The notes under the pieces are model-generated. The model saw nothing but the letters and a program-made list of their open reading frames with translations. It was not told the origin of the DNA and made no database searches. Of a stretch of 64,000 nucleotides of DNA, positions 18,121 to 26,976 are shown piece by piece. Source of the stretch: Gammaproteobacteria bacterium (lineage in GTDB: Bacteria > Pseudomonadota > Gammaproteobacteria > Pseudomonadales > Azotimanducaceae_A); contig DUAT01000094.1 in NCBI GenBank assembly GCA_012960755.1, positions 225,248 to 289,247 of the forward strand. The letters run 5' to 3'. The position numbers and the translations under genes were made by a program. Positions within the stretch are counted from its first letter, which is position 1; every line of letters begins with the position of its first letter.

Positions 18121-20256
18121 TTATTCCTGCGATGGATGATCGAAAAGAGCCGGATCGAGAAAGCGATTCAGGACGTTTAGAGTTATTTTGGCTATATCAT
18201 TTTCATAGCCATCAACCGATAGCGCCCCGGCGTAGGAGATACTGCCTGTGCTGAAGACGGCACCACCGGAAGGTGTCTCGAAAAAAGTCATGTCTGCACG
18301 GACATCTGAGCCCTTGGGTACCGGAACCGTCATCAAAAACTCTTCCTTGGTTATCAACATGCCTGGGCGGTGCTCTTCGGACGATGCAATAACGATTGCA
18401 TGCTTCGGGGAACCAAGATCTGTATCATATCTATCTATTTCTTCTCCGGCGGCACCGCCACCCTGGGTGCCATAGTCGCCAATCGTGTCACTGTCGTTAA
18501 TACCTTCCGTAATGAAGCTGACTCGTGGATCTAACGATTCAGGACTGAGTCGATAGTGCGTACCGCCATCAAAACCCTGGGCAGTAAAACCCACCCCGAC
18601 GAGTTCATTTGGGGGGCGGCCGAGGCGACGCCAGAGTCCGCCATATTCGCCGGTAAACTGATGGTAATACTCTCCGGCTTCTGACATCCATGCCCGGGTC
18701 CCGTCTTCTGCGCGGCGCACTTCGATAATCGCCGGGTTGTTCGGATGGTGGGCGATGCGCCAATAGAAGCCATTGCCTCCCATGTACATAAGCCTGCCCC
18801 CGGTATCCATCCAATCAAAAATCCCATCCATCATGCTGGTAGAATGGTACTCAGGATGGGTGCCGGTGATAACGACCCGGTAATCCTTGAGAAGATCAAT
18901 ACCCTGGTAGTGCAACTGCTCATCGGTTATCACATCGAAAGGTTGATCTATGGCCTTGAGCCATGCTGTCAGGTTAGTATCGGCGTTGAAAGACCAGGTC
19001 AGTGTTTTGGGTTTTAGATTAAGAATGGGGCGCAGCCGGGAAGAAAAATGCACACCGCTGCCGTCGCTATGATGCTCGTAGAGTGAGTTACCGACTTCCG
19101 GGTTATCGAGCAGATATTTGTCAAATGGATTTCTGGGACCTTTGCCAAACATACCGGTACCCAGTGACAAACGCTGGTTTGCATAGGCCAGGTATGTGGC
19201 CGTGGACATCAGCAGAGCCACATCTCTTTTTGTGTCAGAGGCACCGGGGCTGACAAAAAACGGCATGATGTCTTCATTACCTTCTATACTGGCTTCTTCA
19301 TTATCTTCAGACAGGAGTCGAACCTTGACGGCGTACACACCGGAATCCAGGTCCACGGGAACACGAAAACTAAAATCTGTCTCCCACCCGGCATCAATCA
19401 GGTCATCATCATGAAAGTGGACTGCAGCATAGTGTTCGGGCAGCTCAGTCCATCGTTGAACCGATGAATCCCACTTCACACCGGTGACAGCCCGGGTTGG
19501 TTGCTGGTAAAACTCACCGAAATATTTTTCGCCGATGTCAGAAAACTTGTCGCTGGTCATATTCCGGCTAAAATCCCATCGGGCAATAATCTGTTCATTG
19601 GCTGTGCACAAGGTGTCGAGGTCGTGGTTGGCGGTAAGCAAGGGGGCCTCTATGCGTCCGTTGAATTGCCCACCTTTGCTCACATCATCAGTTGCCAGCC
19701 ACCACTGCCCCGGCTTCAAGCCTGGGGTTGTTAAGGTTAGTTGGGCATTGATTTCAGTCCTGCCTGGTTCTCCGGCGCCCTTGCCTAACTGAAGTATCCT
19801 GCCGCGCAGACAGCCATCAGCCGCGGATAAAGAAAGCTGATGCCAGCGTTTCTGGCGCAGCTTGAGTGGCAGGACGAGCGCTGTACCGCCGTGTTCGATG
19901 AGGCACTGACCGCCCAGCAACCTGATTCGTAAATCAGGGCCTGACAACAGGAGCTGGTCTTTAGCTGGCAAAGTAGGATAAAACCAGCAACTGAATCCGA
20001 AGTCTGCTGAGGCTGGAAGCTCACCGAGACTGGCGTATGAGCCTGGCACCAGGGGTTGGCTTTTGCCTGGATATTCACCGTTGAAATCTGCTTCGATACT
20101 GCGTTCCTGGTAACCGGTACCGTGGCTGCGTGAGTCACCACAGATCAATTCAATCAAGGAGGCATGGTAAAGGGAACCAGTTTCACAGCTGATCTTGACT
20201 GAAACTTCATCTCCTGGACGGGTACAAAGAGGCGTCAGGTAGCCCACTATTTTCAT
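18121..20256 (-). CDS. N,N-dimethylformamidase large (beta) subunit-like protein
   Basis: Protein of 711 residues resembling the large subunit of bacterial dimethylformamidase. It has an N-terminal beta-sandwich/LamG-like part (about residues 1-230), then the glutamine-amidotransferase-like region with ALLMSTATYLAYANQRLS, ITGTHPEYHS and MYMGGNGFYWRIAHHP, followed by EYGGLWRRLGRPPNELVGVG. The known enzyme is a cytosolic iron enzyme hydrolysing DMF to dimethylamine and formate and needs a small subunit of about 130 residues; none is seen in this window, so the actual substrate may be another amide. ATG 20256 is used; a TTG 3 codons earlier is possible. It lies downstream of an MFS carrier and an EthD-like gene in the same direction, and converges on the MerB-like gene. 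Confidence 0.85.
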   Translation of the reverse strand: MKIVGYLTPLCTRPGDEVSVKISCETGSLYHASLIELICGDSRSHGTGYQERSIEADFNGEYPGKSQPLVPGSYASLGELPASADFGFSCWFYPTLPAKDQLLLSGPDLRIRLLGGQCLIEHGGTALVLPLKLRQKRWHQLSLSAADGCLRGRILQLGKGAGEPGRTEINAQLTLTTPGLKPGQWWLATDDVSKGGQFNGRIEAPLLTANHDLDTLCTANEQIIARWDFSRNMTSDKFSDIGEKYFGEFYQQPTRAVTGVKWDSSVQRWTELPEHYAAVHFHDDDLIDAGWETDFSFRVPVDLDSGVYAVKVRLLSEDNEEASIEGNEDIMPFFVSPGASDTKRDVALLMSTATYLAYANQRLSLGTGMFGKGPRNPFDKYLLDNPEVGNSLYEHHSDGSGVHFSSRLRPILNLKPKTLTWSFNADTNLTAWLKAIDQPFDVITDEQLHYQGIDLLKDYRVVITGTHPEYHSTSMMDGIFDWMDTGGRLMYMGGNGFYWRIAHHPNNPAIIEVRRAEDGTRAWMSEAGEYYHQFTGEYGGLWRRLGRPPNELVGVGFTAQGFDGGTHYRLSPESLDPRVSFITEGINDSDTIGDYGTQGGGAAGEEIDRYDTDLGSPKHAIVIASSEEHRPGMLITKEEFLMTVPVPKGSDVRADMTFFETPSGGAVFSTGSISYAGALSVDGYENDIAKITLNVLNRFLDPALFDHPSQE

Positions 20257-20290
20257 CGCTTCCAATCAAATATTCCTTCTGGTCGTTTAG

Positions 20291-21520
20291 TTAAGCAAGG
20301 GCTGGATTCATTCTTTGACTGTTAATTCTAAAGTAAAACATCATGAGAATTACCAGGTTAACTGCGCCCATCAACGACGCAAAAGTGAAAGCTGTTTCAT
20401 AATTACCATCGCTATCGAAGAAATAACCTCCCAGGAATCCTCCCAGTCCCATGCCGCCCCAGCCGAAGAACGAAGTAATGCTCATTGCCCGAGCTGCATA
20501 GCCCGCCGATACCATTACCCGGGTACAAATCAAAATACTCGACATTACTCCGGAATAGGTGAAACCAAATAGCACTGCCAGTACGTAAAGCGCAGTGGCT
20601 GAATCACTTAGGTGGGGAAACCAGAAAACGAAAACCGTTTGACCCAGCGACATTATTAAATATGTCGGCAGGGCGCCGATTGTATCGGCGAGCTTGCCGC
20701 CCATGATGCGACCGAAGCCACCGGATATCATCAGAACCAGCAGAACACTGGTTGCAAATTCCATCGAGCGGTTTTCGTCAGTCAACATAGGGACCAGGTG
20801 CACGATCGGCACAGACATGCAGTTACAGCAGAAAATAACTGCCACACCCAGCCATGCGACAACCTCAGTTTCTGATAGCGGGAAATCACGCGCCTCCTTG
20901 CCCGGAGCTACCCTTGCCTGCTCGCGCCGGGGTGATTCACGAATTAGAAAAGCAATCGGCAATGCGATCACCAGATACGACCAGGCCATGATTGTGTAGG
21001 CGGACTGCCAACCATAACTGGTAATAGCGCTACCAACCAGATATGGAATGACGCCTTGCCCTACAGCCCCTCCGGCGGCAGTAACACCTAACGCCAAGCC
21101 GGGATTACGGCTGAACCAGAATCCAACATTGGCAAACAGGGGTGAACTCACCATGGCGTTACCAAAAGCGCCAAATAGAAAGTAAAAGGCATAAAACTCA
21201 AACAGGCTTGTCTGCTCGCTTAGCATGAGCAGGCTTAACGTCATCGCAAAGGCGGCAACCACGCCAAACCAGCGAGTGCCGAATCGGTCAGCGATAAACC
21301 CCCAGAAGACACCGAACAGTGCAGACGAGAAAGCAATGGTGGTGTAGCCTAACGATGTATCTGCTCTACTCCAGCCGAATTCTTCTGAAAGCGGTTTCAG
21401 GAATACCGAGATTGCAGCCAGCGCTCCGAAAGACAAAGCACTGAGCGTAAATGCAACAGCCACCATAACCCAGCCATAGCCGGGATCGTCATCAATCGCT
21501 GGGTAAACTCGTTGTGTCAA
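20291..21520 (-). CDS. MFS transporter (monocarboxylate/oxalate-formate-like)
   Basis: Twelve-helix carrier of 409 residues with the MFS loop 2-3 motif (GFIADRFGTRW) and the C-half counterpart (GRIMGGKLADTIG). The proline/alanine-rich helices and AAGGAVGQGVIPYL resemble the monocarboxylate/oxalate-formate antiporter branch. The start appears to be TTG at 21520, whose bases overlap the TGA stop of the EthD-like gene (TTTTGA), a coupled arrangement; no later ATG leaves the first helix intact. The dimethylformamidase-like gene follows after 34 bp, so uptake of its substrate or export of its product is a reasonable guess. Confidence 0.88.
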   Translation of the reverse strand: MTQRVYPAIDDDPGYGWVMVAVAFTLSALSFGALAAISVFLKPLSEEFGWSRADTSLGYTTIAFSSALFGVFWGFIADRFGTRWFGVVAAFAMTLSLLMLSEQTSLFEFYAFYFLFGAFGNAMVSSPLFANVGFWFSRNPGLALGVTAAGGAVGQGVIPYLVGSAITSYGWQSAYTIMAWSYLVIALPIAFLIRESPRREQARVAPGKEARDFPLSETEVVAWLGVAVIFCCNCMSVPIVHLVPMLTDENRSMEFATSVLLVLMISGGFGRIMGGKLADTIGALPTYLIMSLGQTVFVFWFPHLSDSATALYVLAVLFGFTYSGVMSSILICTRVMVSAGYAARAMSITSFFGWGGMGLGGFLGGYFFDSDGNYETAFTFASLMGAVNLVILMMFYFRINSQRMNPALA

Positions 21521-22092
21521 AACCGTGTTTCTGTGGCGATGATTCTTCTGGGGGACTTTTTGTGATCGGAAAACCGTGCAACGTCTTCGTTAATGGCGGC
21601 TTCGCCTTCTTTGGTATTGAAGAAACGCGTCCTTAAGTCTTCAATAGTATTAAAACCACAGAGAGCAAATCCGTCCCACTCAGGGCCAGCAAAACGGTGC
21701 ACGATACTGAGCTGGTTGTAGTGAGACATCGCTGTATGTACCTTCAGGGCAAGTGGCGCATGGTTGTCACGCCAGTGCTGATCCGCTCTTTGATGGCCTA
21801 AATCAGGATGAGCAACGAGGGTAAACAAACCAATAACGCCAGGTAATCGACCCAGGGTTTCGCGGTCGGCTTTGAGTTTAACTGATCGGCGACAAACCAG
21901 GTAAACACCAACATCAGCTGCATCGAGAAGATAATGCAGGTCGTCAGTGGAACATGCAACCAGTGCAGCAAAGGGTAAATGGGAGGTATCCTTGCGTTCG
22001 TCAGCAAGCAAAGTCCCCTGGGTTTCAATAGCGACTAGATTTGCTTTTATACGATCAGAAAATGCAGCCACTAGTTCCATGTTGTTTAACAC
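21517..22092 (-). CDS. EthD-like (dimeric alpha-beta barrel) domain protein
   Basis: Soluble protein of up to 191 residues. The C-terminal half has the EthD/ferredoxin-like pattern: HWRDNHAPLALKVHTAMSHY, then a Trp-Asp-Gly block (EWDGFALCGF) and a final beta strand with basic residues. EthD-type proteins accompany ring- or ether-degrading oxygenases and some bind or process small aromatic or lactone intermediates; the reaction here is unknown. The N-terminal 90 residues show no clear motif. ATGs at 22092 and 22080 are both possible. Its stop overlaps the start of the MFS gene, and the gene leads a three-gene set with the dimethylformamidase-like protein. Confidence 0.72.
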   Translation of the reverse strand: MLNNMELVAAFSDRIKANLVAIETQGTLLADERKDTSHLPFAALVACSTDDLHYLLDAADVGVYLVCRRSVKLKADRETLGRLPGVIGLFTLVAHPDLGHQRADQHWRDNHAPLALKVHTAMSHYNQLSIVHRFAGPEWDGFALCGFNTIEDLRTRFFNTKEGEAAINEDVARFSDHKKSPRRIIATETRF

Positions 22093-22326
22093 TTTGGTCC
22101 CCTTCTTTTGTGAAATAGTTATGAAGTAATTATGAGATAGTTATGCAATCAATATTGAATGAAAAAGTTTTATCGAACAAGCCTCAACTCAGCCTGGGTG
22201 CTGCTTCGCGATTCCTCGATTGTCAGCATACTCCTTGTTACCTAGTAGACCATAAACCCGTCAGACTTGAATCAGGATGGATTCAAGGCTAGTCTAATAA
22301 TCAATGGAATCCCCCTCGGGGTATGC

Positions 22327-24522
22327 ATGGAATCTTCGATCGTCGCACATGGTGCTATTATAGCCCTGGATTTAATGGTAGCTGTCGCGATTTGGCTCAA
22401 CTATCGAAACTCGCTGCGAAGTTACCTCGCCTACGCGGCGGCCGCAGCTATGGTCGATGCATTCCGCCAGACATGTAATCTGGTGATTGGTGCCCATCCT
22501 GATATTTCGCCGCTGTTTTTCCTTTCCGGTTTTGCACAGTACTTATCTACATTGTTGTTCCTGATTGCTTGGAACGAAGCCAGGGAGGAAGAGATTAATA
22601 TTTCCAGGATCCTGATCGGGTTCTTGACATTGTTTGTAGCGATGTCTTTCTATTTTTGGATAGCGGGATTTACGAATACTGTCAGTGATTGGTACCTATA
22701 TTACTTACCGCTGTTGTTAGTCTCCTCGTTGCTGTTTAGAGAGTGGATGCTGATTGATAATACTTGGATTCAAGTCCGGGGGTTTCTGTTTGTATGCACT
22801 GCTGGTCTAGTACTTGTTCGGTTCTGGATTCCAGCGCATCGTGAATCAGGTGAGCTGTTTTACCTGACCTATTATCTCGAAGCGGTTACTTATCCGATAG
22901 CCCTGGGTACGATGATCGTTTACGCAATGGAAGAAACGCATCGAAAGGTGCAGGAACTTCTTGCGCAGCGAGTTTGTGCAGAGAGGGATTTGCAGTTTAT
23001 TTTGGACAGGTCTGCGGATTCGATCCTCGTGACGAACGAAAGTGGGGTGTTTACCACGTGGAACATAAGGAGTGAAGAACAGTTTGGCTTTACGGCGCAG
23101 GAAGCGATAGGCAAACTCAAAATATGGGATTTGCTGACTTCTACTCATCAGCTGCCAGAACCCGCCGAAAGTATTGAGATCGAAGACGTTGCCCAGCGTA
23201 AAGATGGGTCCAATGTTACTGTCAGAATCAGGGCTCAAGCTTCGAATCGTGACGGAGAAAAATATTGTGTCTATGTCATCCAGGATTTAAGTAAAGAAAA
23301 CGAGCTCAAGCGACAAAACCAGATATTTGAACAACGCCTGCAACAGTCCCAGAAACTCGAAAGCCTCGGTGTGCTGGCAGGTGGCATCGCTCACGACTTT
23401 AACAACCTGCTAGCGACAATTATGGGGTATGCGGGAATTGCGCAGGCAGATGACGTTGACAAGTTGAATGATCATCTGGACCATATATTGCTCGCTTCAG
23501 AAAAAGCTTCACAACTTACTGAACAAATGCTCACCTACGCCGGGCAGGGTCCTTATGATCCGAGTCCGATGGAGTTGAACAAAACCATCGAAGACATGAT
23601 ACCGTTGTTAGTACCGGTAATTGCACCTAATGCAAAGTTGGAATTTTTCCCTGGAGATGAAGATGTCTGGCTGATGGGGGAAGCGAGCCAGATTGACCAG
23701 ATTGTCATGAATCTTGTGATGAACGCATCGGAGAGCCTGGAGGGAAAGGCGGGCGCCATCAGCATAAGAACGGGCAGATGGAATGTGAACCGTGAAACCC
23801 TCAACCGGAGCTTGTTCGGTAATTCTATGGAGCCTGGGGAATACGCGTTCATGAAGATCAATGATTCGGGCAGTGGCATGGACGCAGAAACCCAGGCACA
23901 TCTGTTCGATCCATTCTTCTCCACCAAATTTACGGGTCGTGGGCTCGGGATGGCGACTGTCGCCGGGATCACTAAACGTCACAATGCGGCAATAAATGTT
24001 AACAGTAAATTAAATAGTGGGACCAATTTCGTTTTCTATTTCAAACCCTGTGAAAAACTCCTGGTCGAAACAGCCGCCAATGAGGTCGACAGCAGCTACG
24101 CAGTCAAAAAAACAATTCTCATACTCGATGATGATGAAGATCTTCTTCGAATGTGCCAGGAAATGCTCGAGTTTAGTGGCTTCAAGGTGATTACTATGCA
24201 GCAAGGTGAGGCTGCTTTGAGCTGTTTGGAAGAGCAGCCAGACATTGATGTGTTGGTGTTTGACTGCACACTTCCGGGGCGTACGGGACCTGAACTTTAT
24301 GCGCAACTGCTTGAGAAAGGAATACAGATCCCGGTTGTTTTCTTTAGCGGCTACACCGAAGGCCAGGTAAGTGGAGGCATTAGCCCTGAGTGGGCAGTCG
24401 AGTTTCTCCACAAGCCTTTTCGCCAAAACGATCTATTGCGGGCAGTCGGCAATCTGCTTGTACCAAGAGATGCTGGTGAGGTGACTACGGTTAGTACTCT
24501 TGAATCATCTGGTAAGCTCTGA
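22327..24522 (+). CDS. Hybrid sensor histidine kinase with C-terminal receiver domain
   Basis: Membrane sensor of about 731 residues. The first roughly 200 residues hold about seven hydrophobic helices (7TM-type sensor region). A PAS domain follows (about residues 215-320, FILDRSADSILVTNESG), then HisKA with phospho-acceptor His356 in GGIAHDFNNL, an HATPase_c domain (MNLVMNASES, GSGMDAETQ, GRGLGMATVAGI) and a receiver domain with phospho-acceptor Asp646 (VFDCTLPGRTG). The frame also has a TTG at 22267; the ATG at 22327, 5 nt after a CGGGG-type sequence, places the first helix sensibly. No separate response regulator with an output domain is adjacent, so its target is unknown. Confidence 0.9.
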   Translation: MESSIVAHGAIIALDLMVAVAIWLNYRNSLRSYLAYAAAAAMVDAFRQTCNLVIGAHPDISPLFFLSGFAQYLSTLLFLIAWNEAREEEINISRILIGFLTLFVAMSFYFWIAGFTNTVSDWYLYYLPLLLVSSLLFREWMLIDNTWIQVRGFLFVCTAGLVLVRFWIPAHRESGELFYLTYYLEAVTYPIALGTMIVYAMEETHRKVQELLAQRVCAERDLQFILDRSADSILVTNESGVFTTWNIRSEEQFGFTAQEAIGKLKIWDLLTSTHQLPEPAESIEIEDVAQRKDGSNVTVRIRAQASNRDGEKYCVYVIQDLSKENELKRQNQIFEQRLQQSQKLESLGVLAGGIAHDFNNLLATIMGYAGIAQADDVDKLNDHLDHILLASEKASQLTEQMLTYAGQGPYDPSPMELNKTIEDMIPLLVPVIAPNAKLEFFPGDEDVWLMGEASQIDQIVMNLVMNASESLEGKAGAISIRTGRWNVNRETLNRSLFGNSMEPGEYAFMKINDSGSGMDAETQAHLFDPFFSTKFTGRGLGMATVAGITKRHNAAINVNSKLNSGTNFVFYFKPCEKLLVETAANEVDSSYAVKKTILILDDDEDLLRMCQEMLEFSGFKVITMQQGEAALSCLEEQPDIDVLVFDCTLPGRTGPELYAQLLEKGIQIPVVFFSGYTEGQVSGGISPEWAVEFLHKPFRQNDLLRAVGNLLVPRDAGEVTTVSTLESSGKL

Positions 24523-24553
24523 ACCCGTCAATTTGATGTAGACGGAGTACGAC

Positions 24554-25672
24554 ATGCAAGCACCTGTTGTAGATTGTGATTCACATGTAATGGAACCTGC
24601 GAACCTCTGGCAGAATTATCTTGAGCCAAAGTACCGGGATCGAGCCATAAGAATCGAGGAAATTGATGGCATAGAGACACTGATCATAGGCGAGCAGAAA
24701 ATGCTGGAGGGTCGTCTTGCCGGTTTGGGTGGTGCGCACTTACCAAGGGATCAGGTGTTCACGGGTAACATGAAATACACCGATGGCTGTGAACCTGCGA
24801 GCTATGATCCCCGGGCACGATGTAAAATGTTAGATGAATGGCAGGTGGACGCAGGGGTGCTGTTCCCGACGATTGGCATTCTGCCATTTCCCCTCGACGA
24901 TATGGACCTGAACTCGGCCTATTGTCGGGCTTACAATCGTTGGCAGGCAGAGTTTTATCAGCAGGCGAAGGATCGTGTGATTCCCATTGCCATCGTCAAT
25001 TGGCATGATGTGAATAGTGCCGTCGAAGAACTATCCCGGTGTATAAAACAAGGTTTTCGAGGCGTGTTTGTTCCGCCGGAAGTGGTTGATGGAGTTCGTC
25101 CCGGCGAAAGTCATTTTGATAGAATCTGGGCTCTCTGCGAGGAGGCCAAGATACCCGGTTGTCTTCACGTCATCGTTCGCTTCGGTGGTGCTGCTGTACC
25201 GTTTGCGGCCTGGCAGGAAACCGGACCGGGGGCAACCTTTAGCTTTGGACTTGGAGCGACGGGGCAACTTATTCCTGCTATGACTTCTATCGTTGTGGAT
25301 GGTGTGTTTGACCGGTTTCCGGCGCTCAAGATCGTATCGGTGGAAGCGGGTTGTGGTTATGCCGCTTACCTGATGGACAGGCTTGATGAAAAGCACCAGT
25401 TTTTTAAGGACTTCAGCTTGACCCCTCTCAAACTTAGACCGAGTGAGTACATCCAGAGGAACTGCTATTTTGTGGCGGAACCCGAGGAACGGTCCATTGA
25501 TGCGATGCTGACTCTGGTAGGTGAAGACAGAATTCTATGGGGTTCTGACTATCCCCATATTGATTCGACCCTGGAAGCGCCCAATCTTATTCGCACTTCT
25601 GTCAAGAACCTGAGCCCGACGCGAAGAGAAGCTGTATTAGGGACCAATGCGGTGAAAGTATTCGGTTTGTAA
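24554..25672 (+). CDS. Amidohydrolase family 2 protein (metal-dependent TIM barrel hydrolase)
   Basis: Protein of 372 residues of the amidohydrolase_2 family, which includes decarboxylases of aromatic or ACMS type. The N-terminal metal motif is DCDSHVMEP; the C-terminal part has LWGSDYPHIDS, with the conserved Asp and His expected at the metal site. Members hydrolyse or decarboxylate small carboxylates; the substrate is unknown. The gene starts 31 bp after the histidine kinase in the same direction and converges on the aminotransferase gene 40 bp downstream. No signal peptide. Confidence 0.9.
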   Translation: MQAPVVDCDSHVMEPANLWQNYLEPKYRDRAIRIEEIDGIETLIIGEQKMLEGRLAGLGGAHLPRDQVFTGNMKYTDGCEPASYDPRARCKMLDEWQVDAGVLFPTIGILPFPLDDMDLNSAYCRAYNRWQAEFYQQAKDRVIPIAIVNWHDVNSAVEELSRCIKQGFRGVFVPPEVVDGVRPGESHFDRIWALCEEAKIPGCLHVIVRFGGAAVPFAAWQETGPGATFSFGLGATGQLIPAMTSIVVDGVFDRFPALKIVSVEAGCGYAAYLMDRLDEKHQFFKDFSLTPLKLRPSEYIQRNCYFVAEPEERSIDAMLTLVGEDRILWGSDYPHIDSTLEAPNLIRTSVKNLSPTRREAVLGTNAVKVFGL

Positions 25673-25712
25673 TTTGCGTGGCAAAGGCGGTTTTCCCCAG
25701 GCGACGGCTCGA

Positions 25713-26861
25713 TCAAATGGAATGGACCGCCTCTTCTATGCGATTACAGGCTTCTACCAGTGTGTCTCTTGGACAGCCAAAATTGAGTCGCATGAATCCC
25801 GGGCCATCAAACTGGGCACCATCGGACAGGCCCACCCCTGCAGTCTCAAAGAAAGCCATGGCATCCGTTAACTCGAGTTTGGAGACGTCCAGCCAGGCAA
25901 GATAAGTCGCTTCAACCGGACTCATACTTATCCCGGGCATACGGGCGATTCTGTCGGCAAGATAGTCTCGATTTGCCTGCAGATACTTTATTAACTCCAA
26001 ACGCCATGTTTCACAATCACGATAGGCCGTGAGCATACTGGTATAGGCGAATATGTTGACGGAGCTCATCGCCCCCTCTTTGGCCTGTTCAAATCTCTCC
26101 CTGATCTCCCTATTCTGAATTATGGCTACAGAGCCACCCAATCCCGCCAGGTTAAAGGTCTTGGTTGGCGCTAAAAAAGTAATGGTAATATCTGCCGCTT
26201 CCTGACTGACAGAGGCCGTTGGCACATGACGCCTGTTGTCAAATAATAGGTCACAGTGAATCTCGTCTGAACTGATCAAAACATCGTTTTCATAACAGGA
26301 TTCAACTATTTTTTCGAGTTCGCTACTGTCGAGTAATCTGCCGATGGGGTTGAACGGATTACTAAGCAGCATTAGCCTGATGTCAGGGTTATCAGTGAGT
26401 GCTTTTTCAAATTTCTGCTGGGGGAAAGGCCATTTTCCATTCACGAAATCAGCTCTGACACGATGAAGTATACGTCCCCAGTTACCCGGTGCAGAAAGGA
26501 AAGGGTGATAGACGGGCACCACAGTGACAACGGATTCACTGGAATCTACCAGCCCACGGCAGGCAAGGTTCAGACCGGGTACCACGCCTGTCAGAAAGAG
26601 AATATCTTCTTCATCCACCTTCCATTCATACAGACGATCGAGGCGTTCGATGATGACTGATTTCAGTTCTGCGGCGGCTGCCCCATAGCCAAAGATGCCG
26701 TGATCGGCTCTATGCTTGATTGCATCGATGATGGCTTGCGGCGCCCTGAAATCCATGTCCGCCACCCACATTGGCAGAATGTTTTCTCCGGCATATTTAC
26801 CCCACTTATTGCTGTCGGTATCTCGCCTGTCCTGAACACTGTCGAAATCTATATCACTCAT
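25713..26861 (-). CDS. MalY/PatB-like PLP-dependent aminotransferase or cystathionine beta-lyase
   Basis: Class I/II aminotransferase fold enzyme of 382 residues from the chosen start. The opening FDSVQDRRDTDSNKWGKY and LPMWVADMDFRAP are the hallmark of the MalY/PatB branch (C-S beta-lyases). The PLP lysine is in LAPTKTFNLAGL; GFMRLNFGCPR near the end contains the carboxylate-binding Arg. Likely reaction: beta-elimination from cystathionine or cysteine conjugates. The frame extends to an ATG at 26963, but AGG six bases before ATG 26861 and family alignment support the shorter protein. A sodium symporter gene precedes it in the same direction, suggesting uptake of its amino-acid-like substrate. 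Confidence 0.88.
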   Translation of the reverse strand: MSDIDFDSVQDRRDTDSNKWGKYAGENILPMWVADMDFRAPQAIIDAIKHRADHGIFGYGAAAAELKSVIIERLDRLYEWKVDEEDILFLTGVVPGLNLACRGLVDSSESVVTVVPVYHPFLSAPGNWGRILHRVRADFVNGKWPFPQQKFEKALTDNPDIRLMLLSNPFNPIGRLLDSSELEKIVESCYENDVLISSDEIHCDLLFDNRRHVPTASVSQEAADITITFLAPTKTFNLAGLGGSVAIIQNREIRERFEQAKEGAMSSVNIFAYTSMLTAYRDCETWRLELIKYLQANRDYLADRIARMPGISMSPVEATYLAWLDVSKLELTDAMAFFETAGVGLSDGAQFDGPGFMRLNFGCPRDTLVEACNRIEEAVHSI

Positions 26862-26976
26862 GCCAAACCTGGTTTCCATCGTTTGTTTGTAAAGCCGTTT
26901 TCTCAGTTCGCCGATTGTAGTGGGACAAACCTGTTGCTGCAAAGGTATCGAAGAGATATCCATTTCGCTGTGTTAC

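Noticed and set aside
23553..24426. Minus-strand open frames inside the histidine kinase
   Set aside because: They mirror conserved kinase and receiver coding sequence and show no protein features.
25031..25396. 121-codon minus-strand frame in the amidohydrolase
   Set aside because: Antisense shadow of a conserved enzyme.
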